Assembly (NCBI GenBank): GCA_014359855.1
Contig: JACIYQ010000119.1
Span: forward strand, 1 to 11,021
Direction of reading: 5' to 3'
Source of the DNA: Parvibaculum sp.
Lineage (GTDB): Bacteria; Pseudomonadota; Alphaproteobacteria; Parvibaculales; Parvibaculaceae
DNA: 11,021 nt
The notes under the pieces are model-generated. The model worked only from the letters and a program-made list of their open reading frames with translations, searched no databases and was not told the origin of the DNA. This document shows, piece after piece, positions 1 to 6,642 of the stretch; position 1 is the stretch's first letter, and every line of letters starts with the position of its first letter. A program made the translations under genes and the position numbers.

Positions 1-96
1 GAGCGTTTGGCAACCTGACCGCTGATATGGGAAGAGCTTCCGCCGCTACCGGTGGCGCGCGAAGCCGACGGAGAAGAAGCCGGGGGACGGAAGAAC

Positions 97-450
97 ATGA
101 TCAAGTCTGAACTCGTCGCCCGCCTCGCCCAAGCCAATCCGCATCTCTACCAGCGTGACGTCGAACGTATTGTCAGCACGATTTTCGACGAGATCAGTGC
201 GGCGCTCGCGCGCGGCGACCGGGTGGAGCTTCGCGGCTTCGGCGCCTTCTCGGTGAAGAACCGTCCGGCACGAACGGGGCGCAATCCCCGCACCGGCGAG
301 CCTGTGCATGTCGAGGAAAAGTCGGTGCCCTTCTTCAAGACGGGCAAGGAACTGCGCGAACGGCTCAACAATGCCGATATCGCGGACGACAAGCTCATGA
401 ATCACGACGACAACGACGACAACGACGACAACGACGACAACGACGACTGA
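97..450 (+). CDS. ihfB: Integration host factor subunit beta with acidic repeat tail
   Basis: Beta subunit of IHF, the heterodimeric nucleoid protein that binds and sharply bends DNA in replication, recombination and transcription. The first 91 of 117 residues are a standard HU/IHF fold. Glu44 and Arg46 (in VELRGFGAF) match the E. coli IHF-beta residues that read the TTR part of the site, and Pro64 in GRNPRTG matches the proline that intercalates at the DNA kink. E. coli IHF-beta has 94 residues; this one continues with about 26 more, ending in four DDN units plus DD (residues 104-117) encoded by a 9-bp tandem repeat. I chose ATG 97 because family members begin at MIKSEL-like sequence and purine-rich GGGGGA/GGAAG lies just upstream. 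A GTG at 52 would add 15 residues with no family counterpart. lapA follows after 65 bp. The identity is certain; the function of the tail is unknown. Confidence 0.96.
   Translation: MIKSELVARLAQANPHLYQRDVERIVSTIFDEISAALARGDRVELRGFGAFSVKNRPARTGRNPRTGEPVHVEEKSVPFFKTGKELRERLNNADIADDKLMNHDDNDDNDDNDDNDD
406..447 (+). repeat. 9-bp tandem repeat (GACGACAAC) at the 3' end of ihfB
   Basis: Four perfect copies of GACGACAAC (406-414, 415-423, 424-432, 433-441) are followed by a partial GACGAC (442-447) and directly by the ihfB stop codon. The repeat is in frame and encodes Asp-Asp-Asn units. Copies are identical at the base level, which suggests recent expansion by slippage. Because the unit is 9 bp, gain or loss of copies would change only tail length and not the reading frame. 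Confidence 0.97.
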
Positions 451-515
451 CCCGTCCGCGGCGCGGCTTCGTCCTGCCGACTTGTTCCCGTGTTCCAAAC
501 CGGAAGTAGTGCCTC

Positions 516-794
516 GTGAAACTCCTGCGCTGGATCGTTTTACCCCCGGCCGTCATTCTCGCCATGGCGCTTGCCGTTGCGAACCGGAGGCCGGTCCTGT
601 TCAGCCTCGATCCGTTCGACACGGCCTCTCCGGCGCTTGGCCTCGAAGTGCCGCTTTTTCTCGTGATCCTGGTTTCCGTGCTTGCCGGCATCCTGTTCGG
701 CGGCCTCGGCGCCTGGGCGCAGGCCCGGCGGAAAGCCGCAAAATCGCGGAGGACCGCCGCCACGGGCGAGACCCTGCCGGCCTTGCGCGACTGA
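516..794 (+). CDS. lapA: LapA-family (DUF1049) inner-membrane protein
   Basis: Small integral membrane protein of 92 residues, a normal length for the family. Two hydrophobic segments are visible, at about residues 5-23 and 44-66. They are separated by a short loop with the family pattern AN(R)(R)PV-x-(F)SLDPF, and a basic tail (QARRKAAKSRR) follows the second helix, predicting a cytoplasmic C-terminus. In E. coli LapA works with LapB in lipopolysaccharide assembly and control of LpxC turnover; no lapB is adjacent here, so the role is inferred from family only. The start is GTG 516, with GGAAG at 502-506 as ribosome binding site. It lies between ihfB (65 bp upstream) and pyrF (65 bp downstream). 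The family call is firm; the LPS role in this organism is not shown by the sequence. Confidence 0.85.
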   Translation: MKLLRWIVLPPAVILAMALAVANRRPVLFSLDPFDTASPALGLEVPLFLVILVSVLAGILFGGLGAWAQARRKAAKSRRTAATGETLPALRD

Positions 795-829
795 GGCGAG
801 AAAACGAGGCCTCCGGCCGGACGATCTGC

Positions 830-835
830 TATAAG
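830..835 (+). promoter_or_regulatory. Possible -10 element ahead of pyrF
   Basis: TATAAG sits in the lapA-pyrF gap, 24 bp before the pyrF ATG, in an otherwise GC-rich context. I see no convincing -35 hexamer at 16-18 bp upstream. If it is a promoter, it would give pyrF and the trp genes their own transcript with a leader of about 20 nt that still contains the CCGGAG ribosome binding site. This is a weak call. Confidence 0.25.
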
Positions 836-859
836 GCCCGCAACCGGAGCAGCAATCCC

Positions 860-1561
860 ATGACACAGGAAAACCCCGTCTTCTGCGCCCTCGACACGAC
901 CGATCTCGGCCGTGCGGAGATGCTTGCGCGAAGCCTTCAAGGCTCCGTGGGCGGGGTGAAGATCGGGATGGAATTCTTTAATGCGCATGGCCCAGCGGGC
1001 TTCCGCGCGGTCGCGGCGGCAGGCCTGCCCATCTTCCTCGACCTCAAGCTCCACGACATTCCGAACACGGTCGCGGGCGGCATCCGGGCGGTGCTGCCGC
1101 TCCGCCCCGCGATCGTCAATGTCCACACGGCAGGCGGTGCGGCGATGATGCGCGCGGCCGCGGAAGCGGCGAAGGAAGCGGGCGAGAGCCGGCCACTCGT
1201 CATCGGCGTGACGATGCTGACAAGCCTAGATGCTTCGGACCTTGCCGATACCGGCGTCACGGGCAGCCCGGCCGACCATGTGCGGCGGCTCGCGAACCTT
1301 GCGGCCGCCTCGGGGCTCGACGGTGTCGTCTGTTCCGCGCATGAGATCGAGGTGCTACGGCGCGACCTGGGCAAGGATTTCAAGCTGATCGTTCCGGGCA
1401 TCCGCCCCGCAGGCAGCGATGTAGCCGACCAGAAGCGCGTGATGACGCCTGCGCAGGCGCTGGCACGCGGCGCCGATGTGCTCGTGATCGGCCGCCCCAT
1501 CACCGGCGCGGGCGATCCGCGCGCCGCGGCCGAGGAGATCGGCCGGTCGCTGGCGGCGTAA
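860..1561 (+). CDS. pyrF: Orotidine 5'-phosphate decarboxylase
   Basis: Cytoplasmic enzyme that decarboxylates OMP to UMP, the last step of de novo pyrimidine synthesis. At 233 residues it has the usual length of the short bacterial type, a phosphate-binding TIM barrel. The signature DLKLHDIPNT spans residues 61-70 and supplies the catalytic Asp61-Lys63-Asp66 set. Lys34 in VKIG is the expected substrate contact, VPGIRP is at 178-183, and the phosphate loop IGRPIT is at 210-215 with Arg212. ATG 860 was chosen because it is preceded by CCGGAG and gives the normal N-terminus. The frame stays open upstream to 482, but that part overlaps lapA and resembles nothing. trpF begins only 5 bp after the stop, so the two are almost certainly co-transcribed. 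Confidence 0.97.
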   Translation: MTQENPVFCALDTTDLGRAEMLARSLQGSVGGVKIGMEFFNAHGPAGFRAVAAAGLPIFLDLKLHDIPNTVAGGIRAVLPLRPAIVNVHTAGGAAMMRAAAEAAKEAGESRPLVIGVTMLTSLDASDLADTGVTGSPADHVRRLANLAAASGLDGVVCSAHEIEVLRRDLGKDFKLIVPGIRPAGSDVADQKRVMTPAQALARGADVLVIGRPITGAGDPRAAAEEIGRSLAA

Positions 1562-1566
1562 TCGAG

Positions 1567-2214
1567 ATGAGCGTCCGCGTAAAAATCTGCGGTCTTTCGA
1601 CGCCCGAAACGGTGGAAACCGCCGTCGTGGCGGGCGCCGACTATCTCGGCTTCACTTTCTATCCAAGAAGTCCGCGAAACATCACGCTCGAGCAGGCGCG
1701 CGCGCTGGCGGGAGGCGTTCCTTCCTCCGTGCTCAAGGTCTCGCTCACCGTCGATGCCGACGACCGGACGCTTGACGGGGTGGTCGAGGCGCTCCAGCCG
1801 GACATTCTGCAGCTTCATGGCGCGGAAACGCCGGAACGCCTGAGGGAACTCAAGGCCCGCTACGGCCTCACGCTCATGAAGGCCATCGGCATTGCCGAGC
1901 CCGAAGACCCGCTGAGAGCCGCCATTTACCGCGATTCAGCCGATTTGTTGCTGTTCGATGCCAAACCACCTAAATCTATGGCAGGCGCTTTGCCGGGCGG
2001 CAACGGGCTCGTTTTCGACTGGTCCCTGATCGCGGGACACAGGCCCGAAACGCCCTGGATGCTGTCCGGTGGCCTCAATGCGGAAAACGTCGCCGAGGCC
2101 ATCCGGATTACCGGGGCGCAAGCGGTCGACGTTTCGTCCGGCGTCGAGGATGCGCCGGGCCGGAAGAAGCCGGAACTGATCGAGGCCTTCATTCGGGCGG
2201 CAAAGGCCGCCTGA
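1567..2214 (+). CDS. trpF: Phosphoribosylanthranilate isomerase
   Basis: Catalyses the Amadori rearrangement of N-(5-phosphoribosyl)anthranilate to CdRP, the third step of tryptophan synthesis. The protein is a monofunctional 215-residue TIM barrel, not fused to TrpC as in enteric bacteria. The general-base cysteine is Cys8 in VKICGL, and the general-acid aspartate is Asp131 in LLFDAKPPK. Other family motifs are DYLGFTFYPRSPR (25-37), LQLHG (81-85), LSGGL (166-170) and the phosphate-site segment DVSSGVE (188-194). It starts 5 bp after pyrF with little Shine-Dalgarno sequence of its own, which fits translation coupled to pyrF. trpB follows after 10 bp. Confidence 0.97.
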   Translation: MSVRVKICGLSTPETVETAVVAGADYLGFTFYPRSPRNITLEQARALAGGVPSSVLKVSLTVDADDRTLDGVVEALQPDILQLHGAETPERLRELKARYGLTLMKAIGIAEPEDPLRAAIYRDSADLLLFDAKPPKSMAGALPGGNGLVFDWSLIAGHRPETPWMLSGGLNAENVAEAIRITGAQAVDVSSGVEDAPGRKKPELIEAFIRAAKAA

Positions 2215-2224
2215 GCTGGCGGGC

Positions 2225-3496
2225 ATGACGGACAAGGAAGTGGCAAGCGTGAGCCTGACGAAAGCAAATTCACTTCGCAGCGGCCCGGACGAACGAGGCC
2301 GCTTCGGCATATTCGGCGGACGCTTCGTCGCAGAGACGCTGATGCCGCTCGTGCTCGATCTCGACAAGGCCTACCGGCACGCGAAGGCCGATCCCGCCTT
2401 TCAGGCGCAAATCGACTACATGCAGCGCGACTATGTGGGCCGCGAAAGCCCGCTCTATTTCGCCGAGCGGCTGACCGGGCATCTTCGTGAAAAGTCCTCA
2501 GTCTCCGGCGGCAAGGGCGGCGCGAAAATCTATTTCAAGCGCGACGAGCTCAACCACACGGGCAGCCACAAGATCAACAACTGCCTCGGCCAGATCCTGC
2601 TCGCCATGCGCATGGGCAAGACGCGCATCATCGCCGAGACGGGCGCGGGACAGCACGGCGTCGCGACGGCGACGGTCTGTGCGCGGTTCGGCCTCCCCTG
2701 CGTCGTCTATATGGGCACCACCGATATCGAGCGGCAGAAGCCGAACGTCTTCCGCATGAAGCTGCTGGGCGCGGAAGTGATCCCCGTCACGTCGGGCACC
2801 GGCACGCTGAAAGACGCGATGAACGAGGCGTTGCGCGACTGGGTGACGAATGTCGAGAACACCTACTATCTGATCGGCACCGTTGCGGGGCCGCATCCCT
2901 ATCCCGCCATGGTGCGCGATTTCCAGTCGGTCATCGGCGAGGAGACGAAGCGGCAGATGATGGAACGCGAGGGGCGGCTGCCCGACAGCGTCGTCGCCTG
3001 CATCGGCGGCGGCTCCAACGCGATGGGACTTTTCCATCCCTTCCTCGACGATCCCTCCGTGAAGATTTACGGCGTCGAAGCGGCGGGCAAGGGCATCGAG
3101 ACCGGCGAACATTGCGCCTCGCTCAAGGGCGGGTCGCCCGGCGTGCTGCATGGCAACCGCACCTATCTGCTGCAGGACGAAGACGGGCAGATCAAGGACG
3201 GACATTCGATTTCCGCCGGCCTCGACTATCCGGGCATCGGGCCGGAACATTCATGGCTGCATGAAACCGGCCGCGCGGAATATGTCTCGGCGACGGACAG
3301 GGAGGCGCTCGACGCCTTTCAGCTTTGCTCGCAGCTTGAGGGCATCATCCCGGCGCTCGAACCCGCGCATGCGCTTGCCTTCGTGACGAAACTCGCGCCG
3401 ACGCTGCCGAAGGATCACCTGATGGTGATGAACCTGTGCGGGCGTGGCGACAAGGACGTCTTCGCGGTCGCCGATCATCTGGGGGTGACGCTGTGA
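2225..3496 (+). CDS. trpB: Tryptophan synthase beta chain
   Basis: PLP enzyme that joins indole, channelled from TrpA, with serine to make tryptophan. Counting from ATG 2225 it has 423 residues. The Schiff-base lysine is Lys116 in HTGSHKINN, the catalytic glutamate is Glu138 in ETGAGQHG, and the PLP phosphate loop is GGGSNA at 251-256. NLCGRGDKD begins at 403. In this motif Salmonella has a serine (Ser377) that bonds the PLP ring nitrogen, and Cys405 takes its place here. I believe this variant is common in alphaproteobacteria. The start is uncertain: ATG 2225 has a weak ribosome site, whereas GTG 2249 has AAGGAAG at 2234-2240 and would give an N-terminus MSLTKANSLRSGPDE that fits the family well. 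The stop overlaps the trpA start (GTGA), as expected for subunits of one alpha2-beta2 complex. Confidence 0.97.
   Translation: MTDKEVASVSLTKANSLRSGPDERGRFGIFGGRFVAETLMPLVLDLDKAYRHAKADPAFQAQIDYMQRDYVGRESPLYFAERLTGHLREKSSVSGGKGGAKIYFKRDELNHTGSHKINNCLGQILLAMRMGKTRIIAETGAGQHGVATATVCARFGLPCVVYMGTTDIERQKPNVFRMKLLGAEVIPVTSGTGTLKDAMNEALRDWVTNVENTYYLIGTVAGPHPYPAMVRDFQSVIGEETKRQMMEREGRLPDSVVACIGGGSNAMGLFHPFLDDPSVKIYGVEAAGKGIETGEHCASLKGGSPGVLHGNRTYLLQDEDGQIKDGHSISAGLDYPGIGPEHSWLHETGRAEYVSATDREALDAFQLCSQLEGIIPALEPAHALAFVTKLAPTLPKDHLMVMNLCGRGDKDVFAVADHLGVTL
2234..2240 (+). promoter_or_regulatory. Strong ribosome binding site for an alternative trpB start (GTG 2249)
   Basis: AAGGAAG lies inside the annotated 5' end of trpB, 8 nt before an in-frame GTG at 2249. 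The ATG at 2225 has only GC-rich sequence in front of it. This site may mark the true trpB start, which would shorten the protein by eight residues (415 aa). Confidence 0.5.
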
Positions 3497-4332
3497 CGAC
3501 ACGACTGGAAAAGCGCTTCGCTCAATTGAAGTCGCAGGGCCGCGCCGCTTTCGTCACCTTCATCACGGCGGGCGACCCCGATTTCGACACGACGCTCGGT
3601 CTTCTGAACGGCCTGCCCGCGGCAGGCGCCGATGTCATCGAACTCGGCATGCCCTTTACCGATCCGATGGCGGACGGGCCCTCCATCCAGGCTTCCTCGC
3701 AGCGCGCGCTGCGCAACGGCGCGAGCATGAAGAAGACGCTGGAACTGGTGCGCCGCTTCCGCGAGAGCGACAACAGCACGCCGATCGTGCTCATGGGCTA
3801 TTACAACCCGATCTATCACATGGGCGTCGAGACCTTTCTCGGGCGCGCCATCGAGGCCGGCGTCGACGGGCTGATCGTCGTCGATCTGCCGCCGGAAGAA
3901 GACGACGAGCTGTGCGTTCCCGCGATGAAGGCGGGGCTCAACTTCATCCGCCTCGCCACGCCGACGACGGACGACAAGCGGCTGCCGGCCGTTCTCGCGA
4001 ACACATCCGGCTTCGTCTACTACGTTTCCATCACCGGCATTACGGGCTCGGCGAGCCCGCAGGCCCGCAATGTCGAAGCGGCGGTGAAGCGGATCAAGGG
4101 TCATACCGATCTGCCGGTCGCGGTCGGCTTTGGCATCAAGACGCCGGAGCAGGCAGCCGAGATCGCCCGCGCGGCGGACGGCGCCGTGGTCGGCTCCGCG
4201 ATCGTCGATGCGATCGCGAGGGAAATCGGAACGGACGGCAGGGTGACGCCCGGCGCCGTGGAGCGCGTTCTGGAATTTGTTGGCAAGCTTGCAGACGGCG
4301 TTCATGCCGCGCGCAAGGCAGCCGCCGAATAA
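3493..4332 (+). CDS. trpA: Tryptophan synthase alpha chain
   Basis: Cleaves indole-3-glycerol phosphate to indole and glyceraldehyde 3-phosphate, passing indole to TrpB. The protein is a TIM barrel of 279 residues, normal for the family. Catalytic Glu50 and Asp61 are in ELGMPFTDPMADGP, equivalent to Salmonella Glu49 and Asp60. The phosphate-binding loops are VGFGIKTP (211-218) and AVVGSAIV (231-238). The start is GTG 3493, overlapping the trpB stop as GTGA, with GGGGGTGA at 3481-3488 as ribosome site. The frame is open further upstream to 3436, but that extension lies inside trpB and does not match the family. accD follows after 12 bp. Confidence 0.97.
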   Translation: MTTRLEKRFAQLKSQGRAAFVTFITAGDPDFDTTLGLLNGLPAAGADVIELGMPFTDPMADGPSIQASSQRALRNGASMKKTLELVRRFRESDNSTPIVLMGYYNPIYHMGVETFLGRAIEAGVDGLIVVDLPPEEDDELCVPAMKAGLNFIRLATPTTDDKRLPAVLANTSGFVYYVSITGITGSASPQARNVEAAVKRIKGHTDLPVAVGFGIKTPEQAAEIARAADGAVVGSAIVDAIAREIGTDGRVTPGAVERVLEFVGKLADGVHAARKAAAE

Positions 4333-4336
4333 GGAG
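4331..4336 (+). promoter_or_regulatory. Ribosome binding site of accD overlapping the trpA stop
   Basis: AAGGAG, the best Shine-Dalgarno match on this strand of the window, shares its first two bases with the TAA stop of trpA and sits 8 nt before the accD ATG. Ribosomes ending trpA would stop on top of the accD initiation site, which suggests coupling. Confidence 0.75.
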
Positions 4337-4344
4337 TTCAGCCG

Positions 4345-5259
4345 ATGAACTGGATCAACAATGTCGTCCGGCCGAAAATCCAGCGGGTCTTCAACAAGAA
4401 GCAGCAGACCCCCGACAATCTCTGGCACAAATGTTCGGCCTGCGGCGAGATGATTTTCCACCGCGATCTCGAAGCGGCGATGCGCGTCTGCCCGAATTGC
4501 GACAACCATATGCGTCTCGGCACGAAGGAGCGCTTCGCCTCCCTCTTCGACAATGCGGACTACCAGCTTGTGCCGGTCGACGCCGTGGCGATCGATCCGC
4601 TGAAGTTTCGCGATCAGAAAAAATATCCGGACCGTCTGAAGGAGGCCCGCTCGAAGACTGGCCGCGACGACGCGGTGACGGTTGCGCATGGACCGCTCGA
4701 CGGTGTCGAAACCGTGATTGCCATCGAGGATTTTTCCTTCATGGGCGGCTCGCTCGGCATGGCGGCGGGCGAGGCGATCATTCGCGGCGCGGAAATAGCC
4801 CTCGAAAAGAAGGCGCCTTATATCCTCTTTACCGCAGCCGGCGGTGCGCGCATGCAGGAGGGTATTCTCTCGCTCATGCAGATGCCGCGCACGACCGTTG
4901 CGCTGCAGCTCGTGCGCGAAGCGGGCCTTCCCTTCATCGTGGTGCTGACCGACCCGACGACAGGCGGCGTGCTCGCCTCCTACGCCATGCTTGGTGACGT
5001 CCAGATCGCGGAGCCCAAGGCGCTGATCGGCTTTTCCGGCCGCCGCGTCATCGAGCAGACGATCCGCGAAAAACTGCCGGACGATTTCCAGTCGGCCGAA
5101 TTCCAGTTCGCCCACGGCATGATCGACATGATCGTGCATCGCCACAAGATGAAGGACACGCTCGCACGCGTGGTCCGGCTGATGACGCACCGGCCACGCA
5201 GCCCGCGTCAGCAGAGCGCCAACGTGCCCGCGAAAACCGCGGCGCAAGCGGCACCGTGA
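4345..5259 (+). CDS. accD: Acetyl-CoA carboxylase carboxyltransferase subunit beta
   Basis: Beta half of the carboxyltransferase that moves a carboxyl group from carboxybiotin to acetyl-CoA, giving malonyl-CoA for fatty-acid synthesis. It works with AccA, AccB and AccC, which are encoded outside this window. The 304-residue protein starts with the four-cysteine zinc ribbon Cys30-x2-Cys33 and Cys49-x2-Cys52. A crotonase-like carboxyltransferase core follows, with FTAAGGARMQEG (162-173), DPTTGGVLASYAMLGD (about 203-218) and GFSGRRVIEQTI (229-240). The last 25 residues or so are a low-complexity Arg/Pro/Ala tail. In E. coli the AccD zinc ribbon also binds acc mRNA; whether that occurs here cannot be seen. 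The trpA-accD-folC order is common in proteobacteria. Its stop overlaps the folC start. Confidence 0.97.
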   Translation: MNWINNVVRPKIQRVFNKKQQTPDNLWHKCSACGEMIFHRDLEAAMRVCPNCDNHMRLGTKERFASLFDNADYQLVPVDAVAIDPLKFRDQKKYPDRLKEARSKTGRDDAVTVAHGPLDGVETVIAIEDFSFMGGSLGMAAGEAIIRGAEIALEKKAPYILFTAAGGARMQEGILSLMQMPRTTVALQLVREAGLPFIVVLTDPTTGGVLASYAMLGDVQIAEPKALIGFSGRRVIEQTIREKLPDDFQSAEFQFAHGMIDMIVHRHKMKDTLARVVRLMTHRPRSPRQQSANVPAKTAAQAAP

Positions 5260-6590
5260 GCGGCGGCACCGTCACTTCCAGCGACGTCATTCTCGAACGG
5301 CTGACGAAACTTCATCCGAAGCTGATCGACCTCTCGCTCGACCGGACCTGGCGCCTGCTCGCGGCGCTCGGGCACCCCGAGCGCGCCTTGCCGCCGGTCT
5401 TCCACATTGCGGGGACGAACGGCAAGGGCTCCGTTTCGGCCTATCTCCGCGCGGCGCTCGAAGCGGGCGGCTATGCCGTCCACTCCTATACCTCACCGCA
5501 TCTCGTGCGCTTCCACGAACGCATTCGCCTGGCGGGCCGGCCGGCAAGTGCGCCGATACCGGAAGAGAAGCTCGCCGCGCTTCTCGACGAATGCGAAAGA
5601 GCAAACGCAGGCGAGCCCATCACCTTCTTCGAGATCACGACCGCGGCCGCCCTGCTCGCCTTCTCGCGCGAGCCCGCCGACGCGCTCATTCTCGAAGTCG
5701 GCATGGGAGGCCGGCTCGACACGACGAATGTCGTCGGCAAACCGGCGGTCAGCATCATCACGCCGGTCGATCTCGACCATCAGGCATTCCTCGGGGACAC
5801 GATCGAGCTCATCGCGGCCGAAAAGGCGGGCATATTGAAGCGCGGCGTTTCCGCCGTGATCGGTCCGCAGATGGACGAGGCGCGCGTTGCCATCGAAATG
5901 GCGGCGGAGAAGACCGGCGCGCCGCTCTTCCTTCACGGGCAGGATTTCACCGCACATGAGGAGGGTGGTTCGCTCGTCTATCAGGACGAGGACGGGCTGC
6001 TCGATCTGCCGCTGCCGCGATTGCCGGGACGGCACCAGATCGACAATGCGGGTGTTGCCATCTGCGCATTACGCAAGGCGGGCATCCTGCCGCTTGCGCG
6101 CGAGGCGATTGCGCGTGCCATGACGGACGTCGAGTGGCCCGCACGCTTGCAGCGGCTGACGAGAGGCCCGCTTCTTACGGCGCTGCCGCACGGGGCCGAG
6201 CTCTGGCTCGACGGAGGACACAATCCCGCCGCCGGACGCGCCGTGGCCGAAGCGATGGCCGATCTCGCGCAACGCGATCACGACGACGATCCGCGCCCGC
6301 TCATTCTCGTCAGCGGGATGCTCGATACGAAGGATGCCGGAGGTTTCTTCGCGCCTTTCCGCGGGCTCGCCGCTCATGTCGAGACGATCACGATCCCCGA
6401 TACGCCGGCGAGCGTGACGGCGGAAGCGCTGGGCGAGGCGGCAACAGGTGCGGGGCTCGATGCCCATCCGGCCTCGTCGCTTGGCGAGGCACTGGAGCGT
6501 GCGTGCCTTGCCGCGGGGCGGGCGACGCCGCGCATCCTGATATGCGGCTCGCTCTACCTCGCCGGCCAGGTCCTCGCGGAAAACGGCTGA
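5256..6590 (+). CDS. folC: Bifunctional folylpolyglutamate / dihydrofolate synthase
   Basis: ATP-dependent ligase of the Mur ligase family. It adds glutamate to dihydropteroate (making dihydrofolate) and to reduced folates (making polyglutamates). The 444-residue protein has the P-loop GTNGKGS at 53-59, ITFFEITTAAALLAF at 122-136, the folate-enzyme signature LEVGMGGRLDTTN at 146-158, and Lys190 in IAAEKAGI, the position carbamylated in this family. The linker motif WPARLQRL is at 304-311, and the C-terminal ligase domain carries LDGGHNP at 318-324. The start is GTG 5256, overlapping the accD stop as GTGA with no clear ribosome site of its own, so translation probably depends on accD. No in-frame ATG occurs until residue 150. 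It is the last gene of the plus-strand run, followed by a hairpin. Dual activity is inferred from family. Confidence 0.95.
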   Translation: MSGGTVTSSDVILERLTKLHPKLIDLSLDRTWRLLAALGHPERALPPVFHIAGTNGKGSVSAYLRAALEAGGYAVHSYTSPHLVRFHERIRLAGRPASAPIPEEKLAALLDECERANAGEPITFFEITTAAALLAFSREPADALILEVGMGGRLDTTNVVGKPAVSIITPVDLDHQAFLGDTIELIAAEKAGILKRGVSAVIGPQMDEARVAIEMAAEKTGAPLFLHGQDFTAHEEGGSLVYQDEDGLLDLPLPRLPGRHQIDNAGVAICALRKAGILPLAREAIARAMTDVEWPARLQRLTRGPLLTALPHGAELWLDGGHNPAAGRAVAEAMADLAQRDHDDDPRPLILVSGMLDTKDAGGFFAPFRGLAAHVETITIPDTPASVTAEALGEAATGAGLDAHPASSLGEALERACLAAGRATPRILICGSLYLAGQVLAENG

Positions 6591-6596
6591 AACAAA

Positions 6597-6624
6597 AAAG
6601 GCCGGTCGCTCAGGACCGGCCTTT
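6597..6624 (-). terminator. Intrinsic terminator between convergent folC and trxA
   Basis: Perfect 11-bp inverted repeat (AAAGGCCGGTC at 6597-6607, GACCGGCCTTT at 6614-6624) with a 6-nt loop. Read from trxA on the minus strand the stem is followed by TTTTTTGTTT, a proper T-tract. Read from folC it is followed only by TTTCG. It should therefore stop trxA transcripts efficiently and folC transcripts less well. It lies 6 bp after the folC stop and 18 bp after the trxA stop. Confidence 0.9.
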
Positions 6625-6642
6625 CGAAACGTAATCGAAGAA

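Noticed and set aside
7..30. TTGGCA and a TATG-like element before ihfB as a promoter
   Set aside because: The spacing is too short (about 13 bp), and a promoter further upstream cannot be excluded because the window begins here.
483..496. Direct repeat TGTTCC-CG-TGTTCC in the ihfB-lapA gap, resembling a LexA half-site pair
   Set aside because: Alphaproteobacterial LexA boxes are GTTC-N7-GTTC. Here the spacing is four bases, and the downstream gene is not an SOS gene.
46..498. Minus-strand open frame with a poly-valine run
   Set aside because: The valine run is only the complement of the GACGACAAC repeat in ihfB, and the rest is antisense to a well-defined gene.
482..859. Long N-terminal extension of pyrF
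   Set aside because: It overlaps lapA in another frame, is Arg/Pro-rich and matches no OMP decarboxylase N-terminus. ATG 860 has a ribosome site and gives the normal length.
3912..4997. 361-codon open frame on the + strand across trpA and accD in a shifted frame
   Set aside because: The translation is Arg/Gly/Asp-rich typical of a shifted GC-rich gene, and both underlying genes are complete with catalytic residues.
3475..5247. 590-codon open frame on the - strand, antisense to trpA and accD
   Set aside because: It has the same codon-aligned antisense geometry as the one across addA. It spans two unrelated genes and their junction, has no family resemblance, and is explained by scarcity of TTA/CTA/TCA codons.
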